A DNA stretch of 64,000 bases from Agrobacterium vitis. Lineage in GTDB: Bacteria; Pseudomonadota; Alphaproteobacteria; Rhizobiales; Rhizobiaceae. The notes under the pieces are model-generated. The model saw only the letters and a list, made by a program, of their open reading frames with translations. It made no database searches and was not told the origin of the DNA. Shown here piece by piece: positions 17,439 through 26,484 of this stretch. A program made the position numbers and the translations under genes. The stretch covers positions 3,055,001 to 3,119,000 of the forward strand of contig NZ_CP118259.1 in NCBI RefSeq assembly GCF_013337045.2, written 5' to 3'. Positions within the stretch are counted from its first letter, which is position 1; each line of letters begins with the position of its first letter.

Positions 17439-17822
17439 CGATCTGATCTCCTTGGCCGTCCCTGACCTTGGCTTATACTGCCAATTGGAATGAGGTTCAT
17501 GCGGCATGGAAACGCCATCAGGAGCAATTTGTTCCCCCCAGCGCCCCACCCGCATTTGACCCGCTTATGTCAAGCAATGTCCTCCGGCTTTTTTGAGGCG
17601 GCATGTGTTAAAGCGACCGGCATGTTCTGGAGCGACAAGGTGTCGCTCACTCTTGACTTTAAGCCTGGATCGTCCGACCTCACACATGAGACGGCGAAGT
17701 GGCTGCGCCTCAAGGATGGCGCGACCGCGTAAAACGCGATAGTGAACCTTGAGATATCTGCCCGGATCAACAAGGCCCCGGATTAACAAAGCTATGGAAT
17801 GCAGCCCAGTCAGGAGAACCCG
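17439..17822. other. Divergent SH3/ubiG intergenic region
   Basis: A 384-bp region expected to hold both promoters. A perfect 8-bp hairpin (GAGCGACA, loop AGG, 17631-17649) is the only clear structure. An 80-codon open frame here has no recognisable product and I do not call it. Confidence 0.5.
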
Positions 17823-18581
17823 ATGAGCGAGACCGCCAAGAGCACCATCGATCAGGCCGAGGTCGACCGCTTTTCTGCCATGGCTGCCGAATGGTGGGAC
17901 CCGACCGGCAAATTCAAGCCGCTGCACAAGATCAATCCGGTGCGTCTTGCCTATATCCGCGACAAGGCCTGCGAGAACTATCAGCGCGATCCACGCTCCA
18001 ATCAGCCGCTATCGGGCCTGCGGGTTCTCGATATCGGCTGTGGCGGCGGCTTGCTGTCGGAACCCATTGCCCGCATGGGCGCCGATGTGCTGGGCGCTGA
18101 TGCCTCCGCCAAGAATATCGGCATTGCCCAGACCCATGCCGCCCAGACCGGCGTAAGCGTGGATTACCGGGCCGTCACCGCCGAGGCCCTGGCCGCTGCT
18201 GGCGAAAGCTTCGATATCGTCCTGAATATGGAAGTTGTCGAGCATGTGGCCGATGTCGAGTATTTCATCTCCACCTGCGCCTCCATGGTGCGCCCCGGCG
18301 GAATCATGCTGATTTCCACCATCAACCGCACCCTGAAGGCTGCGGCTCTCGCCATCGGCGCCTGCGAATACGTTCTGCGCTGGCTGCCGCGGGGCACCCA
18401 TCAATATGAAAAACTGGTGCGCCCGGAAGAGTTGGAAAAGCCAATCCTCGGCGCAGGCATGAATGTGTCCGAGACTGTCGGCGTATTCTTCAACCCGTTC
18501 CAGAATCAGTGGAATCTGTCTACCGACACCGATGTCAATTACATGATGCTGACCCGCAGGCCGACGTCCACCCCAGAGTGA
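17823..18581 (+). CDS. ubiG: Ubiquinone biosynthesis O-methyltransferase UbiG
   Basis: UbiG performs both O-methylations in ubiquinone synthesis, using SAM. The 252-residue product carries the family start [18 protein letters not shown]-binding motif [12 protein letters not shown] (about 71-82), and the NPFQNQW segment near the C-terminus. The ATG at 17823 follows AGGAGA five bases upstream; an upstream in-frame ATG at 17799 lacks such a site. The gene meets the DUF3291 gene tail to tail with 21 bp between. Confidence 0.97.
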   Translation: MSETAKSTIDQAEVDRFSAMAAEWWDPTGKFKPLHKINPVRLAYIRDKACENYQRDPRSNQPLSGLRVLDIGCGGGLLSEPIARMGADVLGADASAKNIGIAQTHAAQTGVSVDYRAVTAEALAAAGESFDIVLNMEVVEHVADVEYFISTCASMVRPGGIMLISTINRTLKAAALAIGACEYVLRWLPRGTHQYEKLVRPEELEKPILGAGMNVSETVGVFFNPFQNQWNLSTDTDVNYMMLTRRPTSTPE

Positions 18582-18602
18582 ACCATCTCAGACCGGCCCA
18601 TC

Positions 18603-19184
18603 TCATACCGGCATTGAGACGAGACGTTCCAGCAAGTCCTGCTGACGAGAGCAATTGTCGCTGGCAAGCTGCTTTATCCGCGCTCGATCAAGGTGATAGG
18701 GCGTACCATCCTCAGCGAAAGCCTGCTTGAACGTGAAACCGAAGGGCGTCGGGCCGTGATCGGCGAGATGCTCGAGCCTTACCACCCCCTCCGACCATTG
18801 CGGCCTGCTGCCTGCAGGCACCCACCACAGCACCAAAGATGGCCAGGTCTGCTTCACATTCCAGTGGCGAGCGTGTTTCAGGGCGTCGGCATGGACCCCA
18901 TTATAGGTGAAGGCCATCAGCGTCTCCGGGTCTTGCCAGAGCGAAAGAGACGATGGACCGGAGGTAAAGCCGCTACCGTCCATAAAACGCGGAAACACCT
19001 GCACGCCCCAGCTTTCCGGCCCCGGTTCGCCCTCATAACCCGAACGACCGATAAAGCCCGTGGAGCGCGTAGCGGCTTCAAAATTGAGGGGCTCGCGGTC
19101 AACAAAGCCCTGAATGACCGGGTCTCCAGATGGCGCGACATGCAGGCCGAAATTATAGAGCGCGAGATGATGGGTGGATGACAT
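18603..19184 (-). CDS. DUF3291 domain-containing protein
   Basis: The 193-residue product matches the DUF3291 pattern: an opening HLALYNFG strand, a segment on recent activity AAATRSTGFIGR, and the central FTYNGVHADALKHAR region, in a fold related to dimeric alpha/beta-barrel monooxygenase-like proteins. No catalytic function is established. An in-frame TTG six bases upstream could start the gene, but the ATG at 19182-19184 follows the DUF1178 stop by two bases and is preferred. It is the last gene of the comF-grxC-nitrilase-DUF1178 run, so it is probably cotranscribed. Confidence 0.85.
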   Translation of the reverse strand: MSSTHHLALYNFGLHVAPSGDPVIQGFVDREPLNFEAATRSTGFIGRSGYEGEPGPESWGVQVFPRFMDGSGFTSGPSSLSLWQDPETLMAFTYNGVHADALKHARHWNVKQTWPSLVLWWVPAGSRPQWSEGVVRLEHLADHGPTPFGFTFKQAFAEDGTPYHLDRARIKQLASDNCSRQQDLLERLVSMPV

Positions 19185-19186
19185 GC

Positions 19187-19615
19187 TCAATTCACATCGT
19201 CAGGCAGAACCGGCAGAGGCGCGATTTCGATCCCTTCCTCGATCAGGGCGCGCGCCTCGTCTGGGCTGGCATTGCCGATAATCCCCCGAGCATCAGCCTC
19301 GCCGTAATGGATCTTACGGGCCTCTTCGGGAAACCGCTCGCCGACATCTTCGCTATTGGCCCTGACGGTCGCAACCGCCTCCTTCAACTTCACGAAGGCT
19401 TCACGCTGGGCAGCGTCATAGGCCACCTTCTGGCGCTCTTCCTTGCTGCGCGCCGTCGAGACCATCGGCGCCATCAGGCTTTTGGAAATTGAGGCGGAAG
19501 CACAGACCGGGCAGGTCAAAAAGCCGCTGGCTTTCTGGCGGTCGAAATCATCGCTTTGCGCAAACCAGCCCTCAAATTCATGGGCCTGATCGCAGATGAG
19601 GGAATAGCGGATCAA
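19187..19615 (-). CDS. DUF1178 family protein
   Basis: A 142-residue cytoplasmic protein with the DUF1178 layout: start MIRYSLICDQAHEFEGWF and a single CPVC pair at about residues 35-38 that could bind metal together with the early Cys-His. The C-terminal half is helical and acidic. Its start overlaps the nitrilase stop by four bases, and this DUF1178-nitrilase-grxC order is widely conserved in alphaproteobacteria. The function is unknown. Confidence 0.9.
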   Translation of the reverse strand: MIRYSLICDQAHEFEGWFAQSDDFDRQKASGFLTCPVCASASISKSLMAPMVSTARSKEERQKVAYDAAQREAFVKLKEAVATVRANSEDVGERFPEEARKIHYGEADARGIIGNASPDEARALIEEGIEIAPLPVLPDDVN

Positions 19616-20469
19616 ACCGTCTGCCCTCCCTTGGCCAGCGTTGGGACCATGTCGAGATTGAAATCACGGCCATTCTTAAGATTTGGTATCTTCATCCGCG
19701 CCGCCTTGACGGCATCGAGATCGATCTCGGCCATCACCACGGCCTCGCCCGCAGCCGGGCCTTCCGCCAGAATTTTCCCCCAGGGATCGATGATCAGCGA
19801 ATGCCCATAGGTTTCGCGCCCATCCTCATGGGTACCGCCCTGGGCGGCGGCAATGACGAACGCACCATTCTCGATGGCCCGCGCCCTGAGCAGGATATGC
19901 CAATGCGCCTCGCCGGTCTGCCGGGTGAAAGCCGCCGGCACCGTCAGAATGTCGGCACCCGCCATGGCTTCCGTGCGAAACAGTGAGGGAAACCGCACAT
20001 CGTAGCAAATCGCAAAGCCGAGTTTGGCGAAGGGCAAATCAGCCACGCAAGCGTTCTTGCCGGGCGTATAAGCGGCACTTTCCCGCCAGCTTTCACCATT
20101 GTCCAGATCCACGTCGAACATATGAATCTTGTCATAGGTGCAGATCCGCCGACCATTTGGCCCGAACAACAGACCGCGATTGGCAATCATCCCATCGGCA
20201 CGGGCAATCGCCGTCGAGCCGACATGGACATGGATCTTCAGTTCCGCAGCCAGTTGGGCCGCCGTCACGGCAATCAAGTCATTGTCGTCATCGCGCAACA
20301 TCGCCCGCAAAGCATCCCGGTTACGCTGCAAGGCCCCGGTCATTTCCGGGGTCTGGACATAGATCGCCCCTGCTGCTGCTGCCTCGCGCACCAAACGCGC
20401 CATGGTAGCGGCGTTCTTCTCAAGATCGGTGCCTGAGCACATTTGCAGGGCTGCAACCGCAATGGTCAT
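19612..20469 (-). CDS. Carbon-nitrogen hydrolase (Nit2/omega-amidase-like)
   Basis: The nitrilase superfamily triad is complete: Glu42 (TPEMTG), Lys (YDKIHMFDVD, about 115) and Cys (AICYDVRFP, about 152). The 285-residue length and these motifs fit the Nit1/Nit2 branch, which includes omega-amidase and deaminated-glutathione amidase. A metabolite-repair role would suit its position directly after glutaredoxin gene grxC (9-bp gap), but the substrate is inference. Its stop overlaps the DUF1178 start. Confidence 0.92.
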   Translation of the reverse strand: MTIAVAALQMCSGTDLEKNAATMARLVREAAAAGAIYVQTPEMTGALQRNRDALRAMLRDDDNDLIAVTAAQLAAELKIHVHVGSTAIARADGMIANRGLLFGPNGRRICTYDKIHMFDVDLDNGESWRESAAYTPGKNACVADLPFAKLGFAICYDVRFPSLFRTEAMAGADILTVPAAFTRQTGEAHWHILLRARAIENGAFVIAAAQGGTHEDGRETYGHSLIIDPWGKILAEGPAAGEAVVMAEIDLDAVKAARMKIPNLKNGRDFNLDMVPTLAKGGQTV

Positions 20470-20478
20470 GATCTATCC

Positions 20479-20733
20479 TCAGGCCGCCAGCATCGGATCA
20501 AGCTTTCCGGCCCGTTCCATCGCATGCAGATCATCGCAACCGCCGACATGGGTGGCGTCGATGAAGATTTGCGGAAAGGTGTTACGACCGGATTTGTCGA
20601 CCATTTCCTGGCGCAGTGCCGCATTGCCTGTGGTATCGACCTCGGTGAAAGCAACACCCTTGGTGGTCAGAAGCGCCTTGGCGCGAGCGCAATATTCACA
20701 GTATTTCCGCGTGTAGATGATCACGGACGCCAT
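20479..20733 (-). CDS. grxC: Glutaredoxin 3
   Basis: An 84-residue dithiol glutaredoxin that reduces disulfides with glutathione. The active site reads CEYC (Cys12, Cys15) instead of the common CPYC, followed by the family cis-Pro segment TFPQIFID and glutathione-binding GGCDDLHAM. Replacing Pro with Glu between the cysteines is a mild departure that can alter redox potential. It is flanked by comF (51 bp upstream) and the nitrilase gene. Confidence 0.96.
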   Translation of the reverse strand: MASVIIYTRKYCEYCARAKALLTTKGVAFTEVDTTGNAALRQEMVDKSGRNTFPQIFIDATHVGGCDDLHAMERAGKLDPMLAA

Positions 20734-20784
20734 GCTCGTCTCCGGTTCATTGTTGATGAAATAATGTCTGTCAGTATTGTAATC

Positions 20785-21600
20785 TCATATAGGTGTTACA
20801 AGCGCCATTGCAAAGGTCAAGACCGTGACTTCCACTGCCCCCGCCCGCTTCAGCGCACGGGTGGCGGCACTGACTGTGGCCCCCGTCGTGTAGACATCAT
20901 CAACCAGCACCAGATGACGGCCAAACACCTGATCGCGGCGGTTTTCCGCCACTTTGAAAGCCCCGCGAACATTGTCTGCCCGAGCCTTTTCCGTCAGCCC
21001 GACCTGCTTTTGCGTCCGTTTCACCCTCGTCAAAACTCCCGGCAGGAATGGCTTGTTCGAAAGCCCGGCCAAGGCACGACCCAGTTCCGCCGATTGGTTA
21101 TATTGCCGTGAAAATAACCGCCAGCGATGCAGCGGCACCGGCAGGATCGCATCAGCACGGAGCAGTTCCTGACCGCCGGCCCGTATCATCCAATGGGCCA
21201 TCATCGGTGCCAGATCGGTTCTGTCGCCATATTTCAGCCGGTGGACCAGATCACGCGCCGCACCATCATGCACCGCCGCCGCCCGCAGCCGGTCAAAAAC
21301 CGGCGGATTGGCAATCGCTTCGGCGCAAACCATGCCCTGGCCTGGATCAAACCCGAAAGGCAGACCGAGAATTTCGCAATAGGGCCGCTCGATGAACCGC
21401 ACCGAACACCAGCAATCGGAACACAGGCTGCCAGCCTTGGCAACCGGCAGACCGCAAGTGGCGCAGCCGGGGGGATAGACCAGATCGCGCAGCGACCGGC
21501 CAAGCGTTTGCGTCCCCCGAACACCCCGATGCGCCAGGGCCACCATTCCGTGCCTGGCTTGCCGGATATAGTCCACCCCGCCTCCATTCGCCCGCATCAT
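20785..21600 (-). CDS. ComF family phosphoribosyltransferase-like protein
   Basis: ComF proteins combine an N-terminal zinc-finger with a phosphoribosyltransferase-type domain; in competent species they assist uptake of transforming DNA, elsewhere their role is uncertain. Here the CATCG and CSDC cysteine pairs lie about 40 residues into the protein, and the PRPP-binding signature VLVDDVYTTGAT is near the C-terminus. The start is unsure: the frame is open to 21684, with ATG candidates at 21600, 21597 and 21546; none has a strong ribosome site. I chose 21600, giving 271 residues, close to relatives. Confidence 0.85.
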   Translation of the reverse strand: MMRANGGGVDYIRQARHGMVALAHRGVRGTQTLGRSLRDLVYPPGCATCGLPVAKAGSLCSDCWCSVRFIERPYCEILGLPFGFDPGQGMVCAEAIANPPVFDRLRAAAVHDGAARDLVHRLKYGDRTDLAPMMAHWMIRAGGQELLRADAILPVPLHRWRLFSRQYNQSAELGRALAGLSNKPFLPGVLTRVKRTQKQVGLTEKARADNVRGAFKVAENRRDQVFGRHLVLVDDVYTTGATVSAATRALKRAGAVEVTVLTFAMALVTPI

Positions 21601-21780
21601 ACCAATATACCCTACCCGATCCCGCCCAAGGCCCATGAATGCACCATAAAAGTGAGGGTGCGGTATACTGCACTTAACGCCCAAGAGGATTCAAGCCACT
21701 TGGAACCTTTAAGGGGACAGACCGGTGCACAATCCCTCTGGGGTAAACGCGGGAGTGTTCGAGCCCAATTACGCGATTTC

Positions 21781-21819
21781 CTGCGCAAATCGATTCCGAT
21801 TGGCGCAATTATGCAGTAG
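21781..21819. repeat. Fragment of the palindromic repeat (module 2)
   Basis: The segment begins CTGCGCAAATCGATTCCG and ends GCAATTATGCAGTAG, matching the loop and right arm of module 2 of the copy at 16455-16504. The left arm has changed so that TGCGCAAATCG pairs with CGATTGGCGCA. It lies between comF and the methyltransferase gene, just upstream of the latter. Confidence 0.65.
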
Positions 21820-21857
21820 GCACTTGGTTTCTCGAAAAACAACACCGGGAGGTTTCC

Positions 21858-22727
21858 GTGGAGCCGCTATTCGATCCTGATCTCGTCGTCCGCAACCGCG
21901 AGCGTGCTTTCGGCGCAGGTGATACCGGAGCTGGTTTCCTGCTGGATATCGTCGCGCAAGAACTGACCGAGCGGCTGGCTGTGGTCGAGCGCCAGTTTGA
22001 AACCGCGGTGGAACTGCACGGCATGGATGGCAGGGTCGGGAGGGCCTGTCTGGAAACAGGACGGATCGGCCAATTGCAGCGGGTGGAAACCAGCAGCCGC
22101 TTTGCCCGGCAGGGGGAAACGCTGATCCCCGGTCCTATCGAGCATCTTCCTCTTGGCGAGCAAAGCGCCAATCTTCTGCTGTCGCCGCTTGCCCTGCATC
22201 TGGCCAATGACATGCCGGGCCTGCTGATCCAGATGCGCCGGTCACTCCAGCCTGACGGTCTCTTGCTGGCAGCCTTGCCCGGGGCCGGAACGCTTGGCGA
22301 ATTGCGCGATGTGCTGTTGACGACCGAGATCGAAATCAGCGGCGGAGCAAGCCCCCGCGTCATGCCCTTTGCCGATGTGCGCGATATGGGCGCATTGTTG
22401 CAGCGGGCGGGCTTTGCCCTTCCGGTCGTCGATGTCGAGACCTATACGGTGCGATATGATGGAATTCTGGCGCTGATGCGCGATCTCAAAGCCATGGGCA
22501 TGGCCAATCCGCTGGCCGCCCGCAGCCGCAAACCGCTGACCCGGCAGTTTTTCCTGCGCGCCGCCGAACTGTATGCCGAACGCTATAGCGATGCCGATGG
22601 CCGCATTCGCGCCAGTTTCTCGATCATCTACATGTCAGGCTGGGCCCCGCATGAAAGCCAGCCAAAACCGCTCAAGCCTGGATCTGCGAAAATTCGCCTC
22701 GCCGACGCACTGGGCGGCAACCCGTAG
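21858..22727 (+). CDS. BioC/NDUFAF5-like SAM-dependent methyltransferase
   Basis: The 289-residue product has the layout of class I methyltransferases of the BioC/NDUFAF5 kind: start FDPDLVVRNRERAF, a central segment EHLPLGEQSANLLLSPLALH and a GTLGELRD loop. NDUFAF5 homologues assist respiratory complex I assembly; BioC acts in biotin synthesis. The first glycine-rich SAM motif is weak (HGMDGRVGRACLETG), so activity should not be assumed. The start is GTG at 21858, with GGGAGG eight bases upstream. It is the first plus-strand gene after comF and converges on the pilin gene. Confidence 0.85.
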   Translation: MEPLFDPDLVVRNRERAFGAGDTGAGFLLDIVAQELTERLAVVERQFETAVELHGMDGRVGRACLETGRIGQLQRVETSSRFARQGETLIPGPIEHLPLGEQSANLLLSPLALHLANDMPGLLIQMRRSLQPDGLLLAALPGAGTLGELRDVLLTTEIEISGGASPRVMPFADVRDMGALLQRAGFALPVVDVETYTVRYDGILALMRDLKAMGMANPLAARSRKPLTRQFFLRAAELYAERYSDADGRIRASFSIIYMSGWAPHESQPKPLKPGSAKIRLADALGGNP

Positions 22728-22783
22728 CGGCAAGCCGTAAAGGATCATTCAAGTGTTTTTCGCAAGCCTGAAAGCGCCGCCGA

Positions 22784-22972
22784 TCAGGCTTGCGGCATGG
22801 CAGCAATGATGGAATCAAACAGCCTGTCCAGCGCGTCGTAATAAACGCCAAGCGCCAGATAAAGCGTCACCGCGATCACCCCCGCGATCAGGCTATACTC
22901 GATTGCAGTCGCACCAGATGTTTGGCGAAAAATCGCCGACGAGCCGGAAAACCGGCGCAAAAGCCCCATCAT
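22784..22972 (-). CDS. Flp family type IVb pilin
   Basis: A 62-residue class IVb prepilin. It has a short basic leader, the processing site G followed by ATAIEYSLIAG (conserved Glu at +5, Tyr at +6), and a single hydrophobic helix. Pilins of this type are cut by a CpaA/TadV peptidase and assembled by the Tad/Cpa machinery, whose genes are not in this window, so this is a solitary copy. A second ATG lies directly after the first and is better spaced from AGGGG. A small membrane protein gene lies upstream in the same orientation. Confidence 0.92.
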   Translation of the reverse strand: MMGLLRRFSGSSAIFRQTSGATAIEYSLIAGVIAVTLYLALGVYYDALDRLFDSIIAAMPQA

Positions 22973-23102
22973 ACCCCTAGCCTAAAACCATGCGCCCCCG
23001 CATGGGTGATCGAAGCGAACGTTTTGTCATACAAAAACGCTCTGTCTGTTTGTTTTCAAATATTTCGCGGATTAACCACCTAGCCCATACCATCACGGGT
23101 TA

Positions 23103-23423
23103 TCAGCAGGCATCCCCATTGCCGGGATTGACGATACAGACGGAACCGGGCGTCTCCTGCAAGACGCTGCGCCGGATCGTATAGCGCTTTCCAGCGTCGC
23201 GCTCGCCGGGAATGGAGCCGGTGCTCATCCGATCGACATCAGCGGGTCGCGCGGCCAATTGGCCGGACGTGGTCTTGTCTGCGAGCATCGGCGTCAGCAC
23301 CAGCGATACCGCTACAGCCGTGACGGCAAACAACAAGGCAAGATTGACAACGCCAACTCTGCCGGACCTGGAAGTAGCACGTCGCGACTGCCGTCCGCCC
23401 TTTCCGAAATCCTTCTGCGTCAT
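23103..23423 (-). CDS. Small single-span membrane protein of unknown function
   Basis: The 106-residue product has a basic N-terminus (about 1-26), one membrane segment (about 27-47, VVNLALLFAVTAVAVSLVL) and a C-terminal domain, likely periplasmic, with two cysteines near the end (SVCIVNPGNGDAC) that could form a disulfide. I do not recognise the family. The ATG at 23421-23423 has GAGG six bases upstream and is preferred over an earlier in-frame start. It lies 130 bp upstream of the Flp pilin gene, so they may be expressed together, though a functional link is inference. Confidence 0.7.
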   Translation of the reverse strand: MTQKDFGKGGRQSRRATSRSGRVGVVNLALLFAVTAVAVSLVLTPMLADKTTSGQLAARPADVDRMSTGSIPGERDAGKRYTIRRSVLQETPGSVCIVNPGNGDAC

Positions 23424-23933
23424 CGCAAACCTCACAAAATCCAAAGGGCTACTTTCCGGACCATGGCCCGCCGGACGATTGCCCCACAATCGGCCAGAAA
23501 GATCAGGAGGTTTTGCATCACTGACAATGCAAAACCCCTATTGCAAACCCAAAGACCCGATTCGATTCTTGATATCGCGCCCAAGAGGGTCTCGACATCA
23601 ACACACCGCAGCAGGCGACATCCTGCACGATAGAACCGTAAAGTCCTGAGATCACTGCGTTATTTTTTATCGAACGATACCGCGCCCCATGCGATCATGC
23701 CGTCCGACGCCCAACGCACATAAGACGATGCACGAAGCGCCTGTGCATGATGGGGGAATAATGCCGGTTTGAGGATTAACTTTCTATTAATCGCCGATAA
23801 AAACCGGTGAGCAATGGCCCATCTCGCGGGCTTATCCCGGCATTTCACACGGGCCCACAGGACAAACCTGCTGCATAATTCCTGAAATCGGAATCGGATT
23901 CCCCTTGTCCATGATACGCTGTAAAGACAACGC
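23424..23933. other. Intergenic region mutT to small membrane protein gene
   Basis: About 510 bp with no convincing gene. It holds a half copy of the palindromic repeat (23871-23902) and otherwise nothing I can name. Confidence 0.5.
23871..23902. repeat. Half copy of palindromic repeat module 2, inverted
   Basis: The sequence starts CTGCATAATTCCTGAAATCG; its reverse complement matches the right arm and loop of module 2 at 16479-16502 with few changes. The partner arm is missing. Confidence 0.65.
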
Positions 23934-24356
23934 CTATAGCAAATCCAGCAGGAATGGGATCAAAGGTTCATCGGCTGGCGGCATCGGATAGGACCGCAGA
24001 TCTCGGGGTTTGACCCATTTGATCGCCTGGCCTTCCCGCCCCTGCGGCATGCCCTCATAGCGACGGCAGACATAGAGCGGCATCAGCAGGTGGAATGTTT
24101 CATAGGTGTGGCTGGCAAAGGTCAGCGGCGCCAGACAGGGAATTTTCGTGGCGATGCCAAGCTCTTCCTCCAGCTCGCGAACCAGGGTTTCTTCTGGTGT
24201 TTCGCCGGGTTCCACCTTGCCGCCAGGAAATTCCCAGAGCCCGGCCAGCGATTTTCCTTCCGGCCTTTGCGCCAGCAGAATGCGTCCGTCGCTGTCCAGC
24301 AGAGCGCAGGCGGCAACCAGCAGAATAGGCCGAGGCCCTGGTACTGGCACTGTCAT
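23934..24356 (-). CDS. mutT: NUDIX hydrolase, MutT-type (8-oxo-dGTP diphosphatase)
   Basis: The Nudix box is complete: GGKVEPGETPEETLVRELEEELGI (Gx5Ex7REUxEExGU). MutT removes 8-oxo-dGTP from the nucleotide pool and so prevents A:T to C:G mutation; the 140-residue length fits. The ATG at 24354-24356 overlaps the GNAT gene stop by four bases, so I prefer it to an in-frame start 15 codons earlier. It is the last gene of the PPIase-argJ-GNAT-mutT run. Confidence 0.92.
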   Translation of the reverse strand: MTVPVPGPRPILLVAACALLDSDGRILLAQRPEGKSLAGLWEFPGGKVEPGETPEETLVRELEEELGIATKIPCLAPLTFASHTYETFHLLMPLYVCRRYEGMPQGREGQAIKWVKPRDLRSYPMPPADEPLIPFLLDLL

Positions 24357-25156
24357 TCTTCGCCCTCTGCCTTGGCGGCGGTTTCGTGACGCCAGTAGCA
24401 ATAGCGATAGGCTTCCATGAAGCCGAGCTTTTGATAGAGCGAGAGAGCCGGACCGTTATCGGCCTGCACCTGAAGCCAGGCGCTTTTCGCTCCCCTTATC
24501 CGCGCCCAGCGCAGGGCCGCATAGGTCAGTTCCAGACCGGTGCCCTTGCCGCGATGGGCTTCACCCACGGCAAGCTGCAACAGTCCGGCAAGATCATTGT
24601 CTTGCACACAGATAGCGGCCGCTACCGGGCCATTGTCAGGCACTTCGATCAGGAACAGGCCAAGCGGCGGCTTGATATTGCTGATCAATTCGGCAAGCGC
24701 CGGCTTCGACGCGGCATCCTCATTGCGCAGCGCCAGACTGGCATCGACGAAACGACCGATATCCTGAGTCGGCAGGTGGTCCATCACATCGAGATCGCAA
24801 AGCTCCGCCAAGTCGAGCGCCATGACCAGGCTTTCGTCGAAACGGGTCCAACCATCCTCACGCAGCACATCGATCACTTGCGGCGGCGCCAAGGGCGTTT
24901 CGCGAAACACCATGGGCCGGCCATAGGATTCGAATTTGCGCTCCGCCTTTTCCAGCCGCAGACGGATATCGCGGATATCGGAGCGGTCCAGCGCCACCAC
25001 GCAATTGACCCGCTTCGACGGATGTCCGCCCGTCAGCCTAACCTGCCAGCTGCCGTCATATTGAACCGAGGCTGCGGGCCAGGCGCGAAAGCTGACGGCT
25101 TCCAGCCTGCGAACCTGCGGCAGGTTCGGCGCGTGTGGTGACTGATCCACCGCCAT
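24353..25156 (-). CDS. GNAT family N-acetyltransferase
   Basis: The 267-residue product has a C-terminal GNAT domain (about 125-260) with the acetyl-CoA binding stretch LAVGEAHRGKGTG and the GLYQKLGF-like segment ALSLYQKLGFMEAY. The N-terminal half resembles an extra, degenerate GNAT-like fold. The substrate is unknown. Its ATG shares a base with the argJ stop (TGATG), and its stop overlaps mutT, so all three are translationally coupled. The argJ-GNAT-mutT order is common in Rhizobiaceae. Confidence 0.9.
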   Translation of the reverse strand: MAVDQSPHAPNLPQVRRLEAVSFRAWPAASVQYDGSWQVRLTGGHPSKRVNCVVALDRSDIRDIRLRLEKAERKFESYGRPMVFRETPLAPPQVIDVLREDGWTRFDESLVMALDLAELCDLDVMDHLPTQDIGRFVDASLALRNEDAASKPALAELISNIKPPLGLFLIEVPDNGPVAAAICVQDNDLAGLLQLAVGEAHRGKGTGLELTYAALRWARIRGAKSAWLQVQADNGPALSLYQKLGFMEAYRYCYWRHETAAKAEGEE

Positions 25157-26397
25157 CAGCTCCGGTAATCCCCGTTGATGGCCACATATTCCTTGGTGAG
25201 ATCGCAGGTCCAGACCCTGGCTGTCCCCTTCCCAAGCCCAAGCTCGACCGTGACCGGAATGTCTTGGCCCTGCATCACTGCTGTGGCTGCCGCTTCAGAA
25301 TAATCCGGATCGCGCTCACCGTTAACAGCAACGCGCACGTCGCCGAACCAAATGGCCAGACGATCACGGTCAGCAAGTTCGCCCGCCTTGCCGACAGCCA
25401 TGACCACCCGGCCCCAATTGGCGTCTTCGCCGGCAACCGCCGTCTTCACCAAGGGCGAATTGGCAATCGAAAGGGCAATGACCTTGGCAGCAGCATCGGT
25501 TTCGGCACCCTTGACGGTGACTTCCACCATCTTGCGCGCACCTTCGCCATCACGCACCACCTGGAGGGCCAGATCCTTCAAGAGATCGTTCAGCGCTGCC
25601 CGGAACCCGTCGAGACGCGCGTCGTCGGCAGTCTCAACACGCGACTGGCCGTCACTGGCCGCAGCCCCGGTCGCAAACAGCATCAACGTATCGGAGGTCG
25701 AAGTATCACTATCGACCGTCACGGAATTAAAGCTTGGACCGACACCCGCCGACAGCAATGCCTGCAAGGCGACGGGCGCGATATCGGCATCGGTGACCAC
25801 GAAGGACAGCATGGTCGCCATATCAGGCGCGATCATGCCCGCACCCTTGGCAATGCCGTTGATGGTCACAGTCACGCCGCCGATCTCAGTGCTGCGGGTC
25901 GCGACTTTCGGATAGGTATCCGTGGTCATGATCGCCTTGGCGGCTTCCAGCCAGAAATCGCCCTTGGCGTCGCGGGCCATATCATCAAGCACACCAGCAA
26001 ATTTCGTCGCATCCAAAGGCTCGCCGATCACGCCGGTCGAGGCCAGATAAATTTCATGTTCATCGCATTTGAGCGCCGATGCCGCCGATTTGGCCGTCAG
26101 CTCAGTTGCGGCCCGGCCCTTGGTGCCGGTAAAGGCATTGGCATTACCGGAATTGACCACCACGCCACGCGCCACGCCATGGGCCAGGTTTTTCCGGCAG
26201 AAATCCACCGGTGCGGACGGGCATTTGGACCGGGTAAACACGCCCGCAACGCTAGCAGGCTGGTCGAACACCATTAGCAGCACATCGGTGCGGTTCTTGT
26301 ATTTGATGCCCGCTGCAGCTGTTGCCATGGAGACGCCGCGAAGCGCGGGCATGTCGGCAAAAGATTTCGGCGCAAGAGGAGAAACACTGGCTGACAT
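25156..26397 (-). CDS. argJ: Bifunctional glutamate N-acetyltransferase / amino-acid acetyltransferase ArgJ
   Basis: ArgJ transfers the acetyl group of N-acetylornithine to glutamate, closing the cyclic arginine pathway; some enzymes also use acetyl-CoA. The 413-residue precursor carries the self-cleavage site with the nucleophilic Thr in [12 protein letters not shown] (about residue 185) and the early [10 protein letters not shown] motif. It would yield alpha and beta chains. The ATG at 26395-26397 is preferred to a GTG 14 codons upstream because it fits family length, though neither has a strong ribosome site. argH is elsewhere in the window (55.0 kb). Confidence 0.96.
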   Translation of the reverse strand: MSASVSPLAPKSFADMPALRGVSMATAAAGIKYKNRTDVLLMVFDQPASVAGVFTRSKCPSAPVDFCRKNLAHGVARGVVVNSGNANAFTGTKGRAATELTAKSAASALKCDEHEIYLASTGVIGEPLDATKFAGVLDDMARDAKGDFWLEAAKAIMTTDTYPKVATRSTEIGGVTVTINGIAKGAGMIAPDMATMLSFVVTDADIAPVALQALLSAGVGPSFNSVTVDSDTSTSDTLMLFATGAAASDGQSRVETADDARLDGFRAALNDLLKDLALQVVRDGEGARKMVEVTVKGAETDAAAKVIALSIANSPLVKTAVAGEDANWGRVVMAVGKAGELADRDRLAIWFGDVRVAVNGERDPDYSEAAATAVMQGQDIPVTVELGLGKGTARVWTCDLTKEYVAINGDYRS

Positions 26398-26438
26398 AGC
26401 TGGAAACGGCCCCGGAAAAGACGAACGACAAAAGGACA

Positions 26439-26471
26439 CCGCCGCATCGCGGCCTATGCGCGATGCGGCGG
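26439..26471 (-). terminator. Strong GC-rich hairpin between PPIase gene and argJ
   Basis: A perfect 13-bp stem (CCGCCGCATCGCG and its complement) with a 7-nt loop starts 14 bp after the PPIase stop, on the minus strand. It is followed by TGTCCTTTTG, a weak T tract. It probably ends or attenuates the PPIase transcript before argJ. Confidence 0.65.
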
Positions 26472-26484
26472 AATGAGCAATTGC

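Noticed and set aside
17490..17732. 80-codon frame before ubiG
   Set aside because: No recognisable motifs or good ribosome site; the region is expected to hold divergent promoters.
23660..23848. 62-codon minus-strand frame in an intergenic gap
   Set aside because: No ribosome site, composition or homology to support it.
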